A stretch of DNA of 64,000 bases. Source: CAYNVQ01 sp964400735 (GTDB taxonomy: Bacteria > Acidobacteriota > Aminicenantia > Aminicenantales > Aminicenantaceae). Location of the stretch: contig CAYNVQ010000001.1 of assembly GCA_964400735.1 (NCBI GenBank), positions 1-64,000 on the forward strand. Reading direction: 5' to 3'. The position numbers were made by a program, and so were the translations under genes. Shown here piece after piece: positions 24,784-33,759 of this stretch (position 1 is the first letter of the stretch; each line of letters starts with the position of its first letter). The notes beneath the pieces are model-generated. The model was not told the origin of the DNA. It worked only from the letters and a program-made list of their open reading frames with translations, and did no database searches.

Positions 24784-26088
24784 TCAATCTAGGTCTTCGA
24801 TCTTGATGTTAAAAGAGGATTTTTCGATCGTCCTTTCGTACTCGGTCAGGATTTGTCTGATGATGCGAAGGTCTGAATCGTCCTTGACGGGTATTTCTCC
24901 TATTCCCTTTTCTTCCATGGTCTTCAGGATCCCGAAGATTGTCAATTCCTCAGGGGAAATACCCGGTTGATAACCGGTTTCCTCACCTTCTTTATCAATC
25001 GTTTCTGTGATCAATCCTTCCTCCACTAGATCCTCCAGCAGATGATTGACCAGCTGGCTGGAGATTCCCAGATCTCTTGCGATTTGATTGGCGGATGGAG
25101 GCGGAATCTTAGGGTCCTTGAACTTTTTGACGATGTGACGGATGATATGCAGAAGGATTATTTTCCGGGCTTTGAGGCTGATCCTGGTGTAGTCTTGTTT
25201 AATGTCTATGGTATCCACGTTTTCAAAAGCGTAAGACACTTCTGCTCCATACAACAAACATATCCAGCTTATCTGAAGCCAGATCAGAAAAAGGGGAAGG
25301 GCGGCGAAGCTCCCGTAGATCGCGTTATAGACGGAAACCGTTACCTGAAGCCGGATGTAGAAATTCAAAAAAATTTGATAGAGCGTTCCGGAGATAATAC
25401 CGGCAATAAGACCCGATTTCAGGCTGACCTTCCGGTTAGGCATAAAAACGATAATAAAAGCAAAGAGAAACCAAACGATGATGTAGGGCACGAGGCTAAT
25501 GAAAAAGGAGATGATTTTATCGAGATAGATAAAAACCGAAGGAACATTGGTGATGGTCACTGTTAAACTGAGAGAAACCAGAAGGAGAATGGTTCCGATG
25601 AATATCATCGAGAAGTAGTCCCTTATTTTGACCGATAGGTTTCTTCCTCTATTTATTCCCCAGATTTTGTTGAACGAACTTTCGATGTTGCTGAGGACAA
25701 GGGTGACGGTCACGAATAAAAAAACCAAACCCAGCCCGGCGACCAACCCGCCCCTGGCTTTTTCCAGGGTAGTCCGGGCGAAATCGAGAATCATGGTTTC
25801 CGCGTTCCCGGGAAGAGCCAGCCCTTCCTGAAGCTGTTTCTCAAGAACATCCTGAAGACCGAATCCTTTGGCCACGCCGAAGGCCAGAGCCGCCAGGGGA
25901 ACGGTCGAAAGAAGCGAAAAAAAGGCTAAGGCGGGCGCACGGAGCAGAAGCTGGTCCTGGGAGAGCTTCCGGAATGAAAACAGGATGACCTTCAAGAATT
26001 TAATGCCCGCCCTTTTAAGACCGCTCAGGGTGTCCATCCGGATTTCCCATATGCCGGATTTAAGGAATATCTTGATTTTTTTAAGCAA
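24784..26088 (-). CDS. YihY/BrkB-family membrane protein with C-terminal winged-helix region
   Basis: This 434-aa protein carries the UPF0761/BrkB core at about residues 45-300. It has six hydrophobic segments, the opening RAPALAFFSLLSTVPLAALAFG, SSFNKIWGINRGRN before TM3, and SVYNAIYGSFAALPLFLIWLQ near TM5-6. These proteins were once annotated as RNase BN; their role is unresolved. The last ~110 residues (PPSANQIARDLGISSQLVNHLLEDLVEEGLI) look like a winged helix, a domain found on some family members. The longest frame starts at TTG 26088; an internal ATG at 26035-26037 (MDTLSGLKRAG) is an alternative. A sigma-54-like promoter lies upstream at 26169-26184. Confidence 0.8.
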   Translation of the reverse strand: MLKKIKIFLKSGIWEIRMDTLSGLKRAGIKFLKVILFSFRKLSQDQLLLRAPALAFFSLLSTVPLAALAFGVAKGFGLQDVLEKQLQEGLALPGNAETMILDFARTTLEKARGGLVAGLGLVFLFVTVTLVLSNIESSFNKIWGINRGRNLSVKIRDYFSMIFIGTILLLVSLSLTVTITNVPSVFIYLDKIISFFISLVPYIIVWFLFAFIIVFMPNRKVSLKSGLIAGIISGTLYQIFLNFYIRLQVTVSVYNAIYGSFAALPLFLIWLQISWICLLYGAEVSYAFENVDTIDIKQDYTRISLKARKIILLHIIRHIVKKFKDPKIPPPSANQIARDLGISSQLVNHLLEDLVEEGLITETIDKEGEETGYQPGISPEELTIFGILKTMEEKGIGEIPVKDDSDLRIIRQILTEYERTIEKSSFNIKIEDLD

Positions 26089-26168
26089 AAATACCTTCCT
26101 CTATCATTTTTTTATACTTTATCCTTTTTTATGTCGATCCTCTCTAAGGGAGGATCCACTATTTATTA

Positions 26169-26184
26169 TGCCATTTTTATGCCA
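26169..26184 (-). promoter_or_regulatory. Sigma-54-like promoter, YihY gene
   Basis: The minus strand reads TGGCAT-AAAAA-TGGC, preserving the GG-N10-GC core but with TGGC instead of TTGC at -12. It lies about 80-130 bp upstream of the candidate starts. No copy of the 17-bp enhancer was found upstream, so this is a weak call. Confidence 0.35.
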
Positions 26185-26285
26185 ATTTTGTTGCTTTTGA
26201 CATCTCATCAAAAGTTTCATTTTATCCTATTATCCATTTTTGGCCAGCCTATCAAGCAGGCATTTTTATCATCTCGTTGAGGCCT

Positions 26286-29200
26286 TTAAAAAGCCTGCCC
26301 CAGGCTGAAATGCAGCCGGAAGGCTGATTCTCCTTCACGGCGGTCCAGCTTGAAACCCATATCCAGACGGGCAAGTGCAAATCCAAGGTTCAGACGAATC
26401 CCGAATCCGGCTGTCTTCCGGATATCCAGAGGATCGAAATCGGAAATCGAGGAGTAAACGTTTCCAGCATCCAGGAAAACCACTCCCTTCAATATTTTAT
26501 AAATCGGAAACCGCAGTTCCTGATTCAGAATGAATACAGCATTGCCACCCTCGGGATTTCCTGTGATCGGATTTTTTGGCCCGACTTCATGGTATCCGAA
26601 TCCCCGCAGGGAGCTGCTGCCGCCGGCGAAAAAACGTTCAGAGGAAACCAGCTCCTGGCCCAAGCCGCGGCCCAATCCTAGTCGCACCGCGGCGGCATAG
26701 GTGAGGAAGCGTCCCAACGGCCGATAAATGAAGTACTGCCCGAAAATTCGGAGATAACGGACGTCGGAGGCTAGAATCTTTTCGGCGTATTCGCCGGTTA
26801 CTGAGATAAAATTTCCCTGCGGGCTGTCAAATATATTCTTCCGCCGGTCCCGGCTTAAGGAGAGGGTCAACCGGCCGATGTTGTAACGTTCGTCAGGAAC
26901 AGGTATATCTCCGAATAGATTCCGGAGATGCTCGAAGGTGTAGTTGTACGAAATAATGAACTCGTTGTGGATGGCTATCTGTTGTTGGAGGGTTGTGCCT
27001 ATCCGGCTGGTGATGAAGTCGGGCTCTTCTTTCCGGTTGGCGAAAGCGAAGAGGCTTGTATCCATCCTGTTCCCCAAGAAATAGGGGGTCCGGATGAAAG
27101 CCCTGGCATCCTGCTCGCGGAGGTTGACCTGGATGTTTCCTCCTAAATCCATAGCTCTCCCCAGAAAGTTTCGCCTAACCAGTTCCGCCTCCCCACCGAT
27201 TCCGGTTTCGGTGTTGTATTGTGCACCGTATCTCAAATGATAGGGCTTCATTTCTTCCACCGAAACTTCCACCCGATAGGATTGGTCGAAAGGAACTGTG
27301 TCTTTTGGATCTTGCTCTGTGTTTTCAGGATAGGCATCGATACGGATCGAATTGAATATACCCAGGCCGTAAAGCTTTTTTTGTGCTTTGCTGAATCTTC
27401 TGTAATCGACAGCCTGCCCTTTTTCGAAATCCAGTTCCCGTTTTATGACATCGGCCGCAGTGATTTTATTTCCCAGGATACGGATTTCTTCGATGATGGC
27501 CTTTTTATTTTCCTCGATATCGAAGATCAGCCCCACCTTTCCTTCATCGGGATCGATTTCGATGCGGCTTTGGATGCTGGCGTTCAAAAAGCCCTGGCCG
27601 GCATACAGATCCTCCAGGCGGGAGTGAGACCGATAGAAGGCTTCAAGGGTGAAAGGATCGTCTTCCGAAATTCCAACAGCCGATAATAGCGTCTTACGAT
27701 CCATAATCGACCTTCCTCGGAATTCAACCCGGCTGATCACGAACAAGGGGCCTTCCCGAATCGGAAAATAGACATCGGCCGCTTTTTCGGCGGTCCTAAA
27801 ATCGATACGAGGAATTTCCATTTTGGCCTTGAGATATCCGTTCTGCCTGTAAATGGATTCCATCTCTTTGATCAGGTCTCCTGGTTTGCTGAACAGGGAA
27901 GACAGTGAATCAGGCTTATCCAGAATGGCGATGAGGTTCTGTTCCGCAAGGCCCTTCCGTCCTTCGAAATGAAAAGAGATGTCGGTGTATCTTACCACGG
28001 GGAAAATGCGGAGATGGATGGTTTTCGATTCGGGAGAAACGGCTTCTTCCTCGACCAGAATCTTTATCCTGTAATATCCTCTTTTGATGAATTTGTTCCT
28101 GATGAGCCTTTGGACGTCTTCCACTCTTTTCCTCGGGAAAGCCCCCTCCATCCAGGTCCTCTTAGCTTCGATAATGGTCCGTCGGGAAACCTCTGCTCCT
28201 GAGATACGCAGAATGACTTTGGGACCGGCAGCTAGGCGATAGATCAGGGTAACTTTTCCTTCCGATGTTAGTTTTTGATAGTCGATTTTAAATTCCAGAT
28301 AGTTGCTTTCGAGATAAAGTTTTCTTATCTGTTCCAAGTCTTTTTGAAAATAAAAAAAGTCGAACCGCTTGCCTGCTTTGAGTTTGAGCTTTCGGGCGAT
28401 GTTTTCCGCGGGAATACCCATTTGACCCTGAAACTCGACTTTTTCGATGGGCACGCCTTTTCTTTCGACCGGGTAATCAGGGCCGATCAGTTCATCCCTC
28501 TTCAATCCAAAACGAATCTCGTGCATGGCGCTCAATTGATAGGCATCGTTGTCTTGTTTTATTCCCCTCATATTCAGATTTTTTAAAGGATGGTAATTCA
28601 AAATGATCGTTCGCTCATCCGTATCTCTGAGCCCCTGGCTGAATATCAATCCCAATTCAGAAGTGATCTGCTGGCCTACGGTGATGCGGCCTTCGGGGTT
28701 CTCTTGAGAGGCGATCAAGCTGGTATCTATGCGGACACTGTCCAAACCCAGCGTTTTCTCGGCTATTCTTTCCACCTGTCCCAGCACAGCCCCCTCGAGG
28801 TAATCCAGAGCTTGTTGAGTGACCACATTCAACAGGGAAGAGGAAACATATTCCAGCCTTCTTCCGGTTAGAAGAAGAGAAACGATGTCCGCCTCGGCCA
28901 GGGGAGGATCGGACAGCAGTTTGGCGGAAAGGTCATCCGGAGTGCCGAAAACCAGAAGTTGGACGAGATAGCCGCTGACCCGGGTTTGGGCCCGAAGGTT
29001 GATATCCGGGACTATTTGGGTGGGATTGATAAAATCCAAGGACGCTTGTTCGATTTGGTAAGTATTTTTTGTAAGGTAAACTTCGCCTCCTTCGTTGAAT
29101 TCGACTCTGCCTGAAAGCCCAGGATTATATGGAGAGCCGGTGAGTTTCAGGTTGACTCTGGCTGCGGCCTTGGCCAGGTTGTTATCGATTTCCGCAAGGT

Positions 29201-32200
29201 TGATGGTATCGATTCTTATGTCGAAATTCAGGTTATTTAAAAATTCATTTCTTTCCAAAAGGATTATCCCTCTACCTTTGGTCCTCAACAGCTGGAACAG
29301 ACGCGACTGAACATTGAACGGTTCTTGGTACTCTGCAAACAGAAGCGAAACACCGCCGCTGAGCACGTGCCTCGCCCCGTCCGACTCGAACACCAACTGT
29401 GCCTTTAGCAGAGAACGGAGACCCGAGGGGTAATCCATGTTGATTTCATCGCCGGAGAATTTCAGCGATGCTTTTTCAATCGCAAATTTATTAAGGTTGA
29501 TGGTTCCTGCTAAGGTGAATTTCCCTCCATTCAGACCGCCCTCCAAACCACTGAAATCGATCTGCTTATCGGAGAACCGGATCTCACCTGAAAAACCGGT
29601 CAGGTACAAATCCGGTTGGGAGAGCTCAACCCGCACATCCTGAAAGTTCATGGCCCCTGTGATGGAGGGATTGATAAAAGGTCCTTCAATCCTGGCTTTA
29701 AATTGGCCGTTCCCAGATAAAGCGACATCGTCGAGAAAGGATTGATACATTATCAAATCCACATTTCCCTCGGCAAAAAAAGCGCGAAATTCTTTTCCGG
29801 TCAAATCCAGTATCCCTCCCAGCCGGAGTGAGTGACCTTTCCCTCTGAAGGACATTTCATCCAGAATCAATTTTCCCGTCTTCAAATGGAGAGATGGTGG
29901 TTTCTCAAGTTCGAGAGGAATTCCTCCTAGATCGAGATCGAAGGATTCGATGCTCGCTTCGGCAGCTACAGCCTCCAGTTCAAGAGCGGGGATGGTCATT
30001 TCCACATTTCCTTCAAGAAAACCGGTGAGTTCTGAAGGGATCCGGCTCTGGAAGGCAGAAATCAACACAAAAGGATCCAATTTGTCTATGCGCATATTGA
30101 TACGGCCTGGTTTTTCTTGATTTATTTTCGATGAAGACGAACTCATAAGGATAGATAAAGGCAAGCGTCCCTCTATTTCCAATATTCCGTTATCCAATTG
30201 CGCGTGGGAGGACTTTATTTCGACTTCACCCCTGTCCAAGGCCAGCTCAAAACGGACATCTCGAGCGTTGAACCGAGGCTCGCTTATCCCAAAGCCGGCC
30301 TTCTCCACTTTGACGGAGCCTGAAATATCCGTCCGGGACAGGCTTTGGAAATCTCCTTTGAAGTTTAGCCGGGCAGAAATTTCTCCAGAGATTCCGGTAA
30401 GTGGGAGAGCAGGAATAAAGGGCTCGATATCCGAAAGGGGCGTGTCATCCATTTTTATTGAGACCGTAAAATTAAATGGAGTGTCTAGCCCGATATCCCC
30501 TTCCAAGGAGAGTGCAGGGGAGGAGACGGCCGCAGCGATGAACAGCTTCCTCTCCTCCAGCTTGTATTCCAGTGAAGCTTGGTTCAGCTTCCATCCTGAG
30601 TATTCGATATCTTTCAATTTTCCCTTGCCGCTGATCCGGGGAAAGGGATAAATTTGCCGGATATGTCCAGCCAGCTCGAGCTGCCCTTCGATCTTCTCTC
30701 CGAGTTCGAATAAGGAAGATACGGCTTCCAATGATAGACCATCCACCGTAAAATCGATGGATGGTTCCGAAGATTTCAAATCGAGGGGGTAGTGGCCGGA
30801 AAAATTCATCGTGCTGGAACCTGAGGTCAGACGTAAATACCGGACGCGGATGGATCGTTTTTCCCAGTCCGCCTCCCCCGTAAGATCCATTCCGCTCCAT
30901 CCTAAAAAAGATATCCCGTTTCCCGCCCATTGTGAATAGACCCGTGGCGCTCTGGTGGTCCCTTCTATCCGGCCGGAGATGGTTAAGCTTCCTCCCAGGT
31001 CGGGGAGTTTTTCCAATATCGCCGATGGGAAATACTTGAAGCCCAGAGAACGGAGGTCTTTTGTCCCAAGGCTGTATTGACCAGATAGGTTCCGGCCTTT
31101 CATGTGGATATTCCCCGAGAGAGATAAATTTTCTGTGAGAAGTTCGTGAATAAGGACCGAAGCCTGCTTGGATGAAAGCTCAGCGTGAAGACGGCCCGTG
31201 AGATAGGGAAGGGAAGCCGTGCTGGATTTCACAGATACAGGCTTCTGGAGTATCAGGTCCGTCTTGGCAGTAATTCCAGCCCGGTCAAATTTATCCCAGG
31301 ACACTTCTGCATTTCCAGAAACCTTGGAGACGAAAGAAGGGAAGCTGCCGAATAAGGAAGATAAGGTTAGCAGATCGAGATCCTGCCATTCAATAAGGGC
31401 CCGATTTCCCATTTCCCAATCGAGCGGATGAATTTCTCCCCGTCCGGTTAGACGACCTCCAGCCCATTCGATTAGAAGAGATGAGGCTGAAAGAGTCTGT
31501 TCCTTCCACTGCAGGTCGGCTTCGAGTCCAGCATCCCTGATTTGTCCCCATCTCAAGTTCTGTCCCTGCAGATGCATCTTTGCTTGAAGCGTGGAGACAG
31601 GACCTTCGAGCCTGGTACTGGCGTTTATCGTACCCGATAGTTCGGCTGATTCGGGCCATAGGGGACGAAGGCTTTTCAGACCGATACCGGCGTTCATTTT
31701 AAGATCCATGTGCGGGGACAACAGGCCGTCGATCCTGCCGGAGAGTTCGATCCTATTCTGCGCCAAATCGACCGCAAGATTTTGGATCTCGAGAAAATCA
31801 CGGCATAATATTCCCTTGGCCAAGAGGTCATGAAAGAGCATCGGCTCTTTTTTATAAATCAGCTTTCCCTCCTTCCGGCTTTCAATAAGGAAAGAGTGCC
31901 GAGTCTCCTGGATCCAGTTCAGTTTTATATCGAGGGGAGGCGATTCCACAGAAAAATCGTGTCGGTCATCCACATAAAGGATCGAAGCATCGGAAAGCGT
32001 CAACTTTCCCAACCGAAACTCGGGCAAGGTTTCGGCCGTAGACTGGTTTTCCTTTTTTTTCGATGAAGAACGTAACCCAGGGATATTGGTCCTCTGATCC
32101 ATGCTTCTGTAAATGGTTATTCTCAGATGGGATGCGGAGAGTTCCTTGATTTCAGGATTTCCCCGGGTAAGCAAAGAAAGGGGGATCTTGGCCCGAATAC

Positions 32201-32453
32201 TGTCTGCTTTCAAAAAAGGAGGCAGGCCGTTTTGATCCCTGGCCTGGACGGTCACATCGTAAAGAGAAATCCCTAGGGAAAGCAGGTTGAAATCTAAGTC
32301 GCGGACGGTCAACTTCAGGCCCATGTCCTTTTCCAGCCGCTTGACGGCGTATTTACGCACCTGTTTTTGTATGGGTGGCGTGTGGAGCAGCACGAACACA
32401 GCCAGAAAGAAAAGAAGGATGGCTATGCCGATTCGAAGAAGTCTCTTTTTCAT
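26286..32453 (-). CDS. TamB-Omp85 (TamA/BamA-like) fusion protein
   Basis: This is a 2055-aa polypeptide. Residues about 4-24 form one N-terminal TM anchor (LLRIGIAILLFFLAVFVLL). Then come AsmA/TamB-type beta-rich repeats (KLTVRDLDFNLLSLGISLYD) and a TamB C-terminal domain ending about residue 1300 (GGEVYLTKNTYQIEQASLDF, DIVSLLLTGRR). From about 1333 to the end is an Omp85 protein: roughly four POTRA-like repeats (VEFQGQMGIP, ISRVEFRGRSI, IEEIRILGNK) and a 16-strand barrel with GGSSSLRGFG (the RGF/RGY motif), ending LGQAF. TamA and TamB are normally separate proteins that form a trans-envelope complex for outer-membrane insertion or lipid transport; here one chain would span both membranes. 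I chose the ATG at 32451-32453 because 24 upstream codons lack membrane-protein character. Confidence 0.88.
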   Translation of the reverse strand: MKKRLLRIGIAILLFFLAVFVLLHTPPIQKQVRKYAVKRLEKDMGLKLTVRDLDFNLLSLGISLYDVTVQARDQNGLPPFLKADSIRAKIPLSLLTRGNPEIKELSASHLRITIYRSMDQRTNIPGLRSSSKKKENQSTAETLPEFRLGKLTLSDASILYVDDRHDFSVESPPLDIKLNWIQETRHSFLIESRKEGKLIYKKEPMLFHDLLAKGILCRDFLEIQNLAVDLAQNRIELSGRIDGLLSPHMDLKMNAGIGLKSLRPLWPESAELSGTINASTRLEGPVSTLQAKMHLQGQNLRWGQIRDAGLEADLQWKEQTLSASSLLIEWAGGRLTGRGEIHPLDWEMGNRALIEWQDLDLLTLSSLFGSFPSFVSKVSGNAEVSWDKFDRAGITAKTDLILQKPVSVKSSTASLPYLTGRLHAELSSKQASVLIHELLTENLSLSGNIHMKGRNLSGQYSLGTKDLRSLGFKYFPSAILEKLPDLGGSLTISGRIEGTTRAPRVYSQWAGNGISFLGWSGMDLTGEADWEKRSIRVRYLRLTSGSSTMNFSGHYPLDLKSSEPSIDFTVDGLSLEAVSSLFELGEKIEGQLELAGHIRQIYPFPRISGKGKLKDIEYSGWKLNQASLEYKLEERKLFIAAAVSSPALSLEGDIGLDTPFNFTVSIKMDDTPLSDIEPFIPALPLTGISGEISARLNFKGDFQSLSRTDISGSVKVEKAGFGISEPRFNARDVRFELALDRGEVEIKSSHAQLDNGILEIEGRLPLSILMSSSSSKINQEKPGRINMRIDKLDPFVLISAFQSRIPSELTGFLEGNVEMTIPALELEAVAAEASIESFDLDLGGIPLELEKPPSLHLKTGKLILDEMSFRGKGHSLRLGGILDLTGKEFRAFFAEGNVDLIMYQSFLDDVALSGNGQFKARIEGPFINPSITGAMNFQDVRVELSQPDLYLTGFSGEIRFSDKQIDFSGLEGGLNGGKFTLAGTINLNKFAIEKASLKFSGDEINMDYPSGLRSLLKAQLVFESDGARHVLSGGVSLLFAEYQEPFNVQSRLFQLLRTKGRGIILLERNEFLNNLNFDIRIDTINLAEIDNNLAKAAARVNLKLTGSPYNPGLSGRVEFNEGGEVYLTKNTYQIEQASLDFINPTQIVPDINLRAQTRVSGYLVQLLVFGTPDDLSAKLLSDPPLAEADIVSLLLTGRRLEYVSSSLLNVVTQQALDYLEGAVLGQVERIAEKTLGLDSVRIDTSLIASQENPEGRITVGQQITSELGLIFSQGLRDTDERTIILNYHPLKNLNMRGIKQDNDAYQLSAMHEIRFGLKRDELIGPDYPVERKGVPIEKVEFQGQMGIPAENIARKLKLKAGKRFDFFYFQKDLEQIRKLYLESNYLEFKIDYQKLTSEGKVTLIYRLAAGPKVILRISGAEVSRRTIIEAKRTWMEGAFPRKRVEDVQRLIRNKFIKRGYYRIKILVEEEAVSPESKTIHLRIFPVVRYTDISFHFEGRKGLAEQNLIAILDKPDSLSSLFSKPGDLIKEMESIYRQNGYLKAKMEIPRIDFRTAEKAADVYFPIREGPLFVISRVEFRGRSIMDRKTLLSAVGISEDDPFTLEAFYRSHSRLEDLYAGQGFLNASIQSRIEIDPDEGKVGLIFDIEENKKAIIEEIRILGNKITAADVIKRELDFEKGQAVDYRRFSKAQKKLYGLGIFNSIRIDAYPENTEQDPKDTVPFDQSYRVEVSVEEMKPYHLRYGAQYNTETGIGGEAELVRRNFLGRAMDLGGNIQVNLREQDARAFIRTPYFLGNRMDTSLFAFANRKEEPDFITSRIGTTLQQQIAIHNEFIISYNYTFEHLRNLFGDIPVPDERYNIGRLTLSLSRDRRKNIFDSPQGNFISVTGEYAEKILASDVRYLRIFGQYFIYRPLGRFLTYAAAVRLGLGRGLGQELVSSERFFAGGSSSLRGFGYHEVGPKNPITGNPEGGNAVFILNQELRFPIYKILKGVVFLDAGNVYSSISDFDPLDIRKTAGFGIRLNLGFALARLDMGFKLDRREGESAFRLHFSLGQAF

Positions 32454-32907
32454 CCTGTTTTCCGAAATGAAAATGGTCTGTGCATGGCTACTCCTTATTT
32501 TATTTCTTCGCAAGGTCAATGCCAAGATGAATTATATTTGGTACTAGACACCGGATTAGGAAATTCTTGATCTTTTCTTGATCAAGAGGGAAGTGTTTGA
32601 TAAAGTAATATATGATATGACCGAGTTCGACGTGAGAAAATCCCGCCTTTTTTAGAATCCCCTTGGTCTGGTTTGTCCCCGTCGAGAATGAGGATCTGTT
32701 TGGACCCCATCTTTGCGATCCGATATCCGTCATAAAATCCGGCGAGAGCAAAGAGGGACAGGGAATAACCCCATGAACATGTTAGGCGAGCGGAGCGAAG
32801 CAATCGAAGAAGATAGAATCAATCCGTTCGCAACAGAGGATTGGCTCATTCGAACGTAATGAAATAGCGAATAGTCCGGATTAGATGAAACAAAGGAGGT
32901 GATAGAT
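32454..32907. other. Intergenic region, possible decayed frames
   Basis: No convincing gene. On the minus strand two overlapping short frames (about 32500-32751 and 32582-32803) contain coding-like stretches (GYRIAKMGSKQILILDGDKP in one; ILKKAGFSHVELGHIIYYF in the other) that might be one frameshifted fragment. No family is recognised. The right end carries the strong rpsU ribosome-binding site. Confidence 0.3.
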
Positions 32908-33117
32908 TTGGCTTTTGTGTTAGTCAAAGAGGATGAATCTTTGGAGAATGCGATCAAAAGATTCAGAAGAAAAGTCCAGCGGGAAGCCATCATGAGAGAT
33001 TACAAGAAGAATTCCGTGTATTTGAAACCAGGCGACAGAAGAAGAATGAAAGAACACCGGGCACGCAAACGTCTCAGAAGATACCTTCGAAGAAAACGGC
33101 AAAAAGAATTGTGGTGA
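32908..33117 (+). CDS. rpsU: 30S ribosomal protein S21
   Basis: This 69-aa basic protein has the S21 pattern AFVLVKEDESLENAIKRFRR, KVQREAIMRDYKKNSVYLKP and a highly basic tail (RARKRLRRYLRRKRQ). I chose the TTG at 32908-32910 because AGGAGG (32894-32899) lies 8 nt upstream; the GTG at 32899 overlaps that ribosome-binding site. The protein binds the small subunit near the anti-Shine-Dalgarno region. It stands alone here on the plus strand. Confidence 0.95.
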   Translation: MAFVLVKEDESLENAIKRFRRKVQREAIMRDYKKNSVYLKPGDRRRMKEHRARKRLRRYLRRKRQKELW

Positions 33118-33150
33118 TTTCTCATAAGGCTGGTTCTGGAGAGGGAATCA

Positions 33151-33702
33151 TTACAGGCCTAATTCAACCGCCTTGGAAGCGAAGATATTGATTCCTTTCC
33201 GGAATTCCTTATCCCTTTCGGGAAAGCGCATGGCCGCCGCAGGATGACAGGTCACGATCCAAACTCTTTGATCTCTGGTCAGAACTCTGGGGACATCCTC
33301 CAAATTGTCCATTCCCGCCAGGGCCCAGGCCGCCCATCTGCCCATGACCAGAATTAACCTCGGGTTCAAATCTTCGATTTGACGTAAGCTCCAGGGCATA
33401 CATTTTTCGATCTGGCTCTTTTTGGGGGACCGAGGATGATAGCATTTCAGCACCGATGTGATGAACACCTGGTTCCTATCCAGATTGTTTTGGGAGAGGA
33501 TTTTATCAAGATAATTTCCTGCACGGCCCACAAATGGCCGGCCGGTCTGGTCTTCTTTTCTGCCCGGAGCCTCTCCCAGCAGAATCATTGCCGAGGCCAA
33601 ATCGCCTTCCCCTGGAACCGTATGGATTCTCGTCTGGCTGCGTTCACACTTCTGGCACTGCTGAATCCTTCTGGCCAGTCTGTTCAGAGATTCTTTTGTC
33701 AT
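33151..33702 (-). CDS. Uracil-DNA glycosylase, family 4 (Fe-S)
   Basis: This 183-aa enzyme removes uracil from DNA. Motif A is GEAPGRKEDQTGRPFVGRAG (residues 43-62) and motif B is HPAAAMRFP near the C-terminus. The four cysteines expected to hold the 4Fe-4S cluster are visible: Cys16 and Cys19 (CQKC), Cys87 (SVLKCYHP) and Cys101 (EKCMP). Length matches the family, which is common in thermophiles and other bacteria. The upstream start has no strong ribosome-binding site. Confidence 0.93.
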   Translation of the reverse strand: MTKESLNRLARRIQQCQKCERSQTRIHTVPGEGDLASAMILLGEAPGRKEDQTGRPFVGRAGNYLDKILSQNNLDRNQVFITSVLKCYHPRSPKKSQIEKCMPWSLRQIEDLNPRLILVMGRWAAWALAGMDNLEDVPRVLTRDQRVWIVTCHPAAAMRFPERDKEFRKGINIFASKAVELGL

Positions 33703-33759
33703 CTGATTATTCTTATTTTCTGTCTCGGACGATTATTCCCGACTCCATAGCGGATTTTT

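Noticed and set aside
32500..32803. Small protein genes on the minus strand left of rpsU
   Set aside because: Two competing short frames, neither with a ribosome-binding site or family match; listed only as possible decay.
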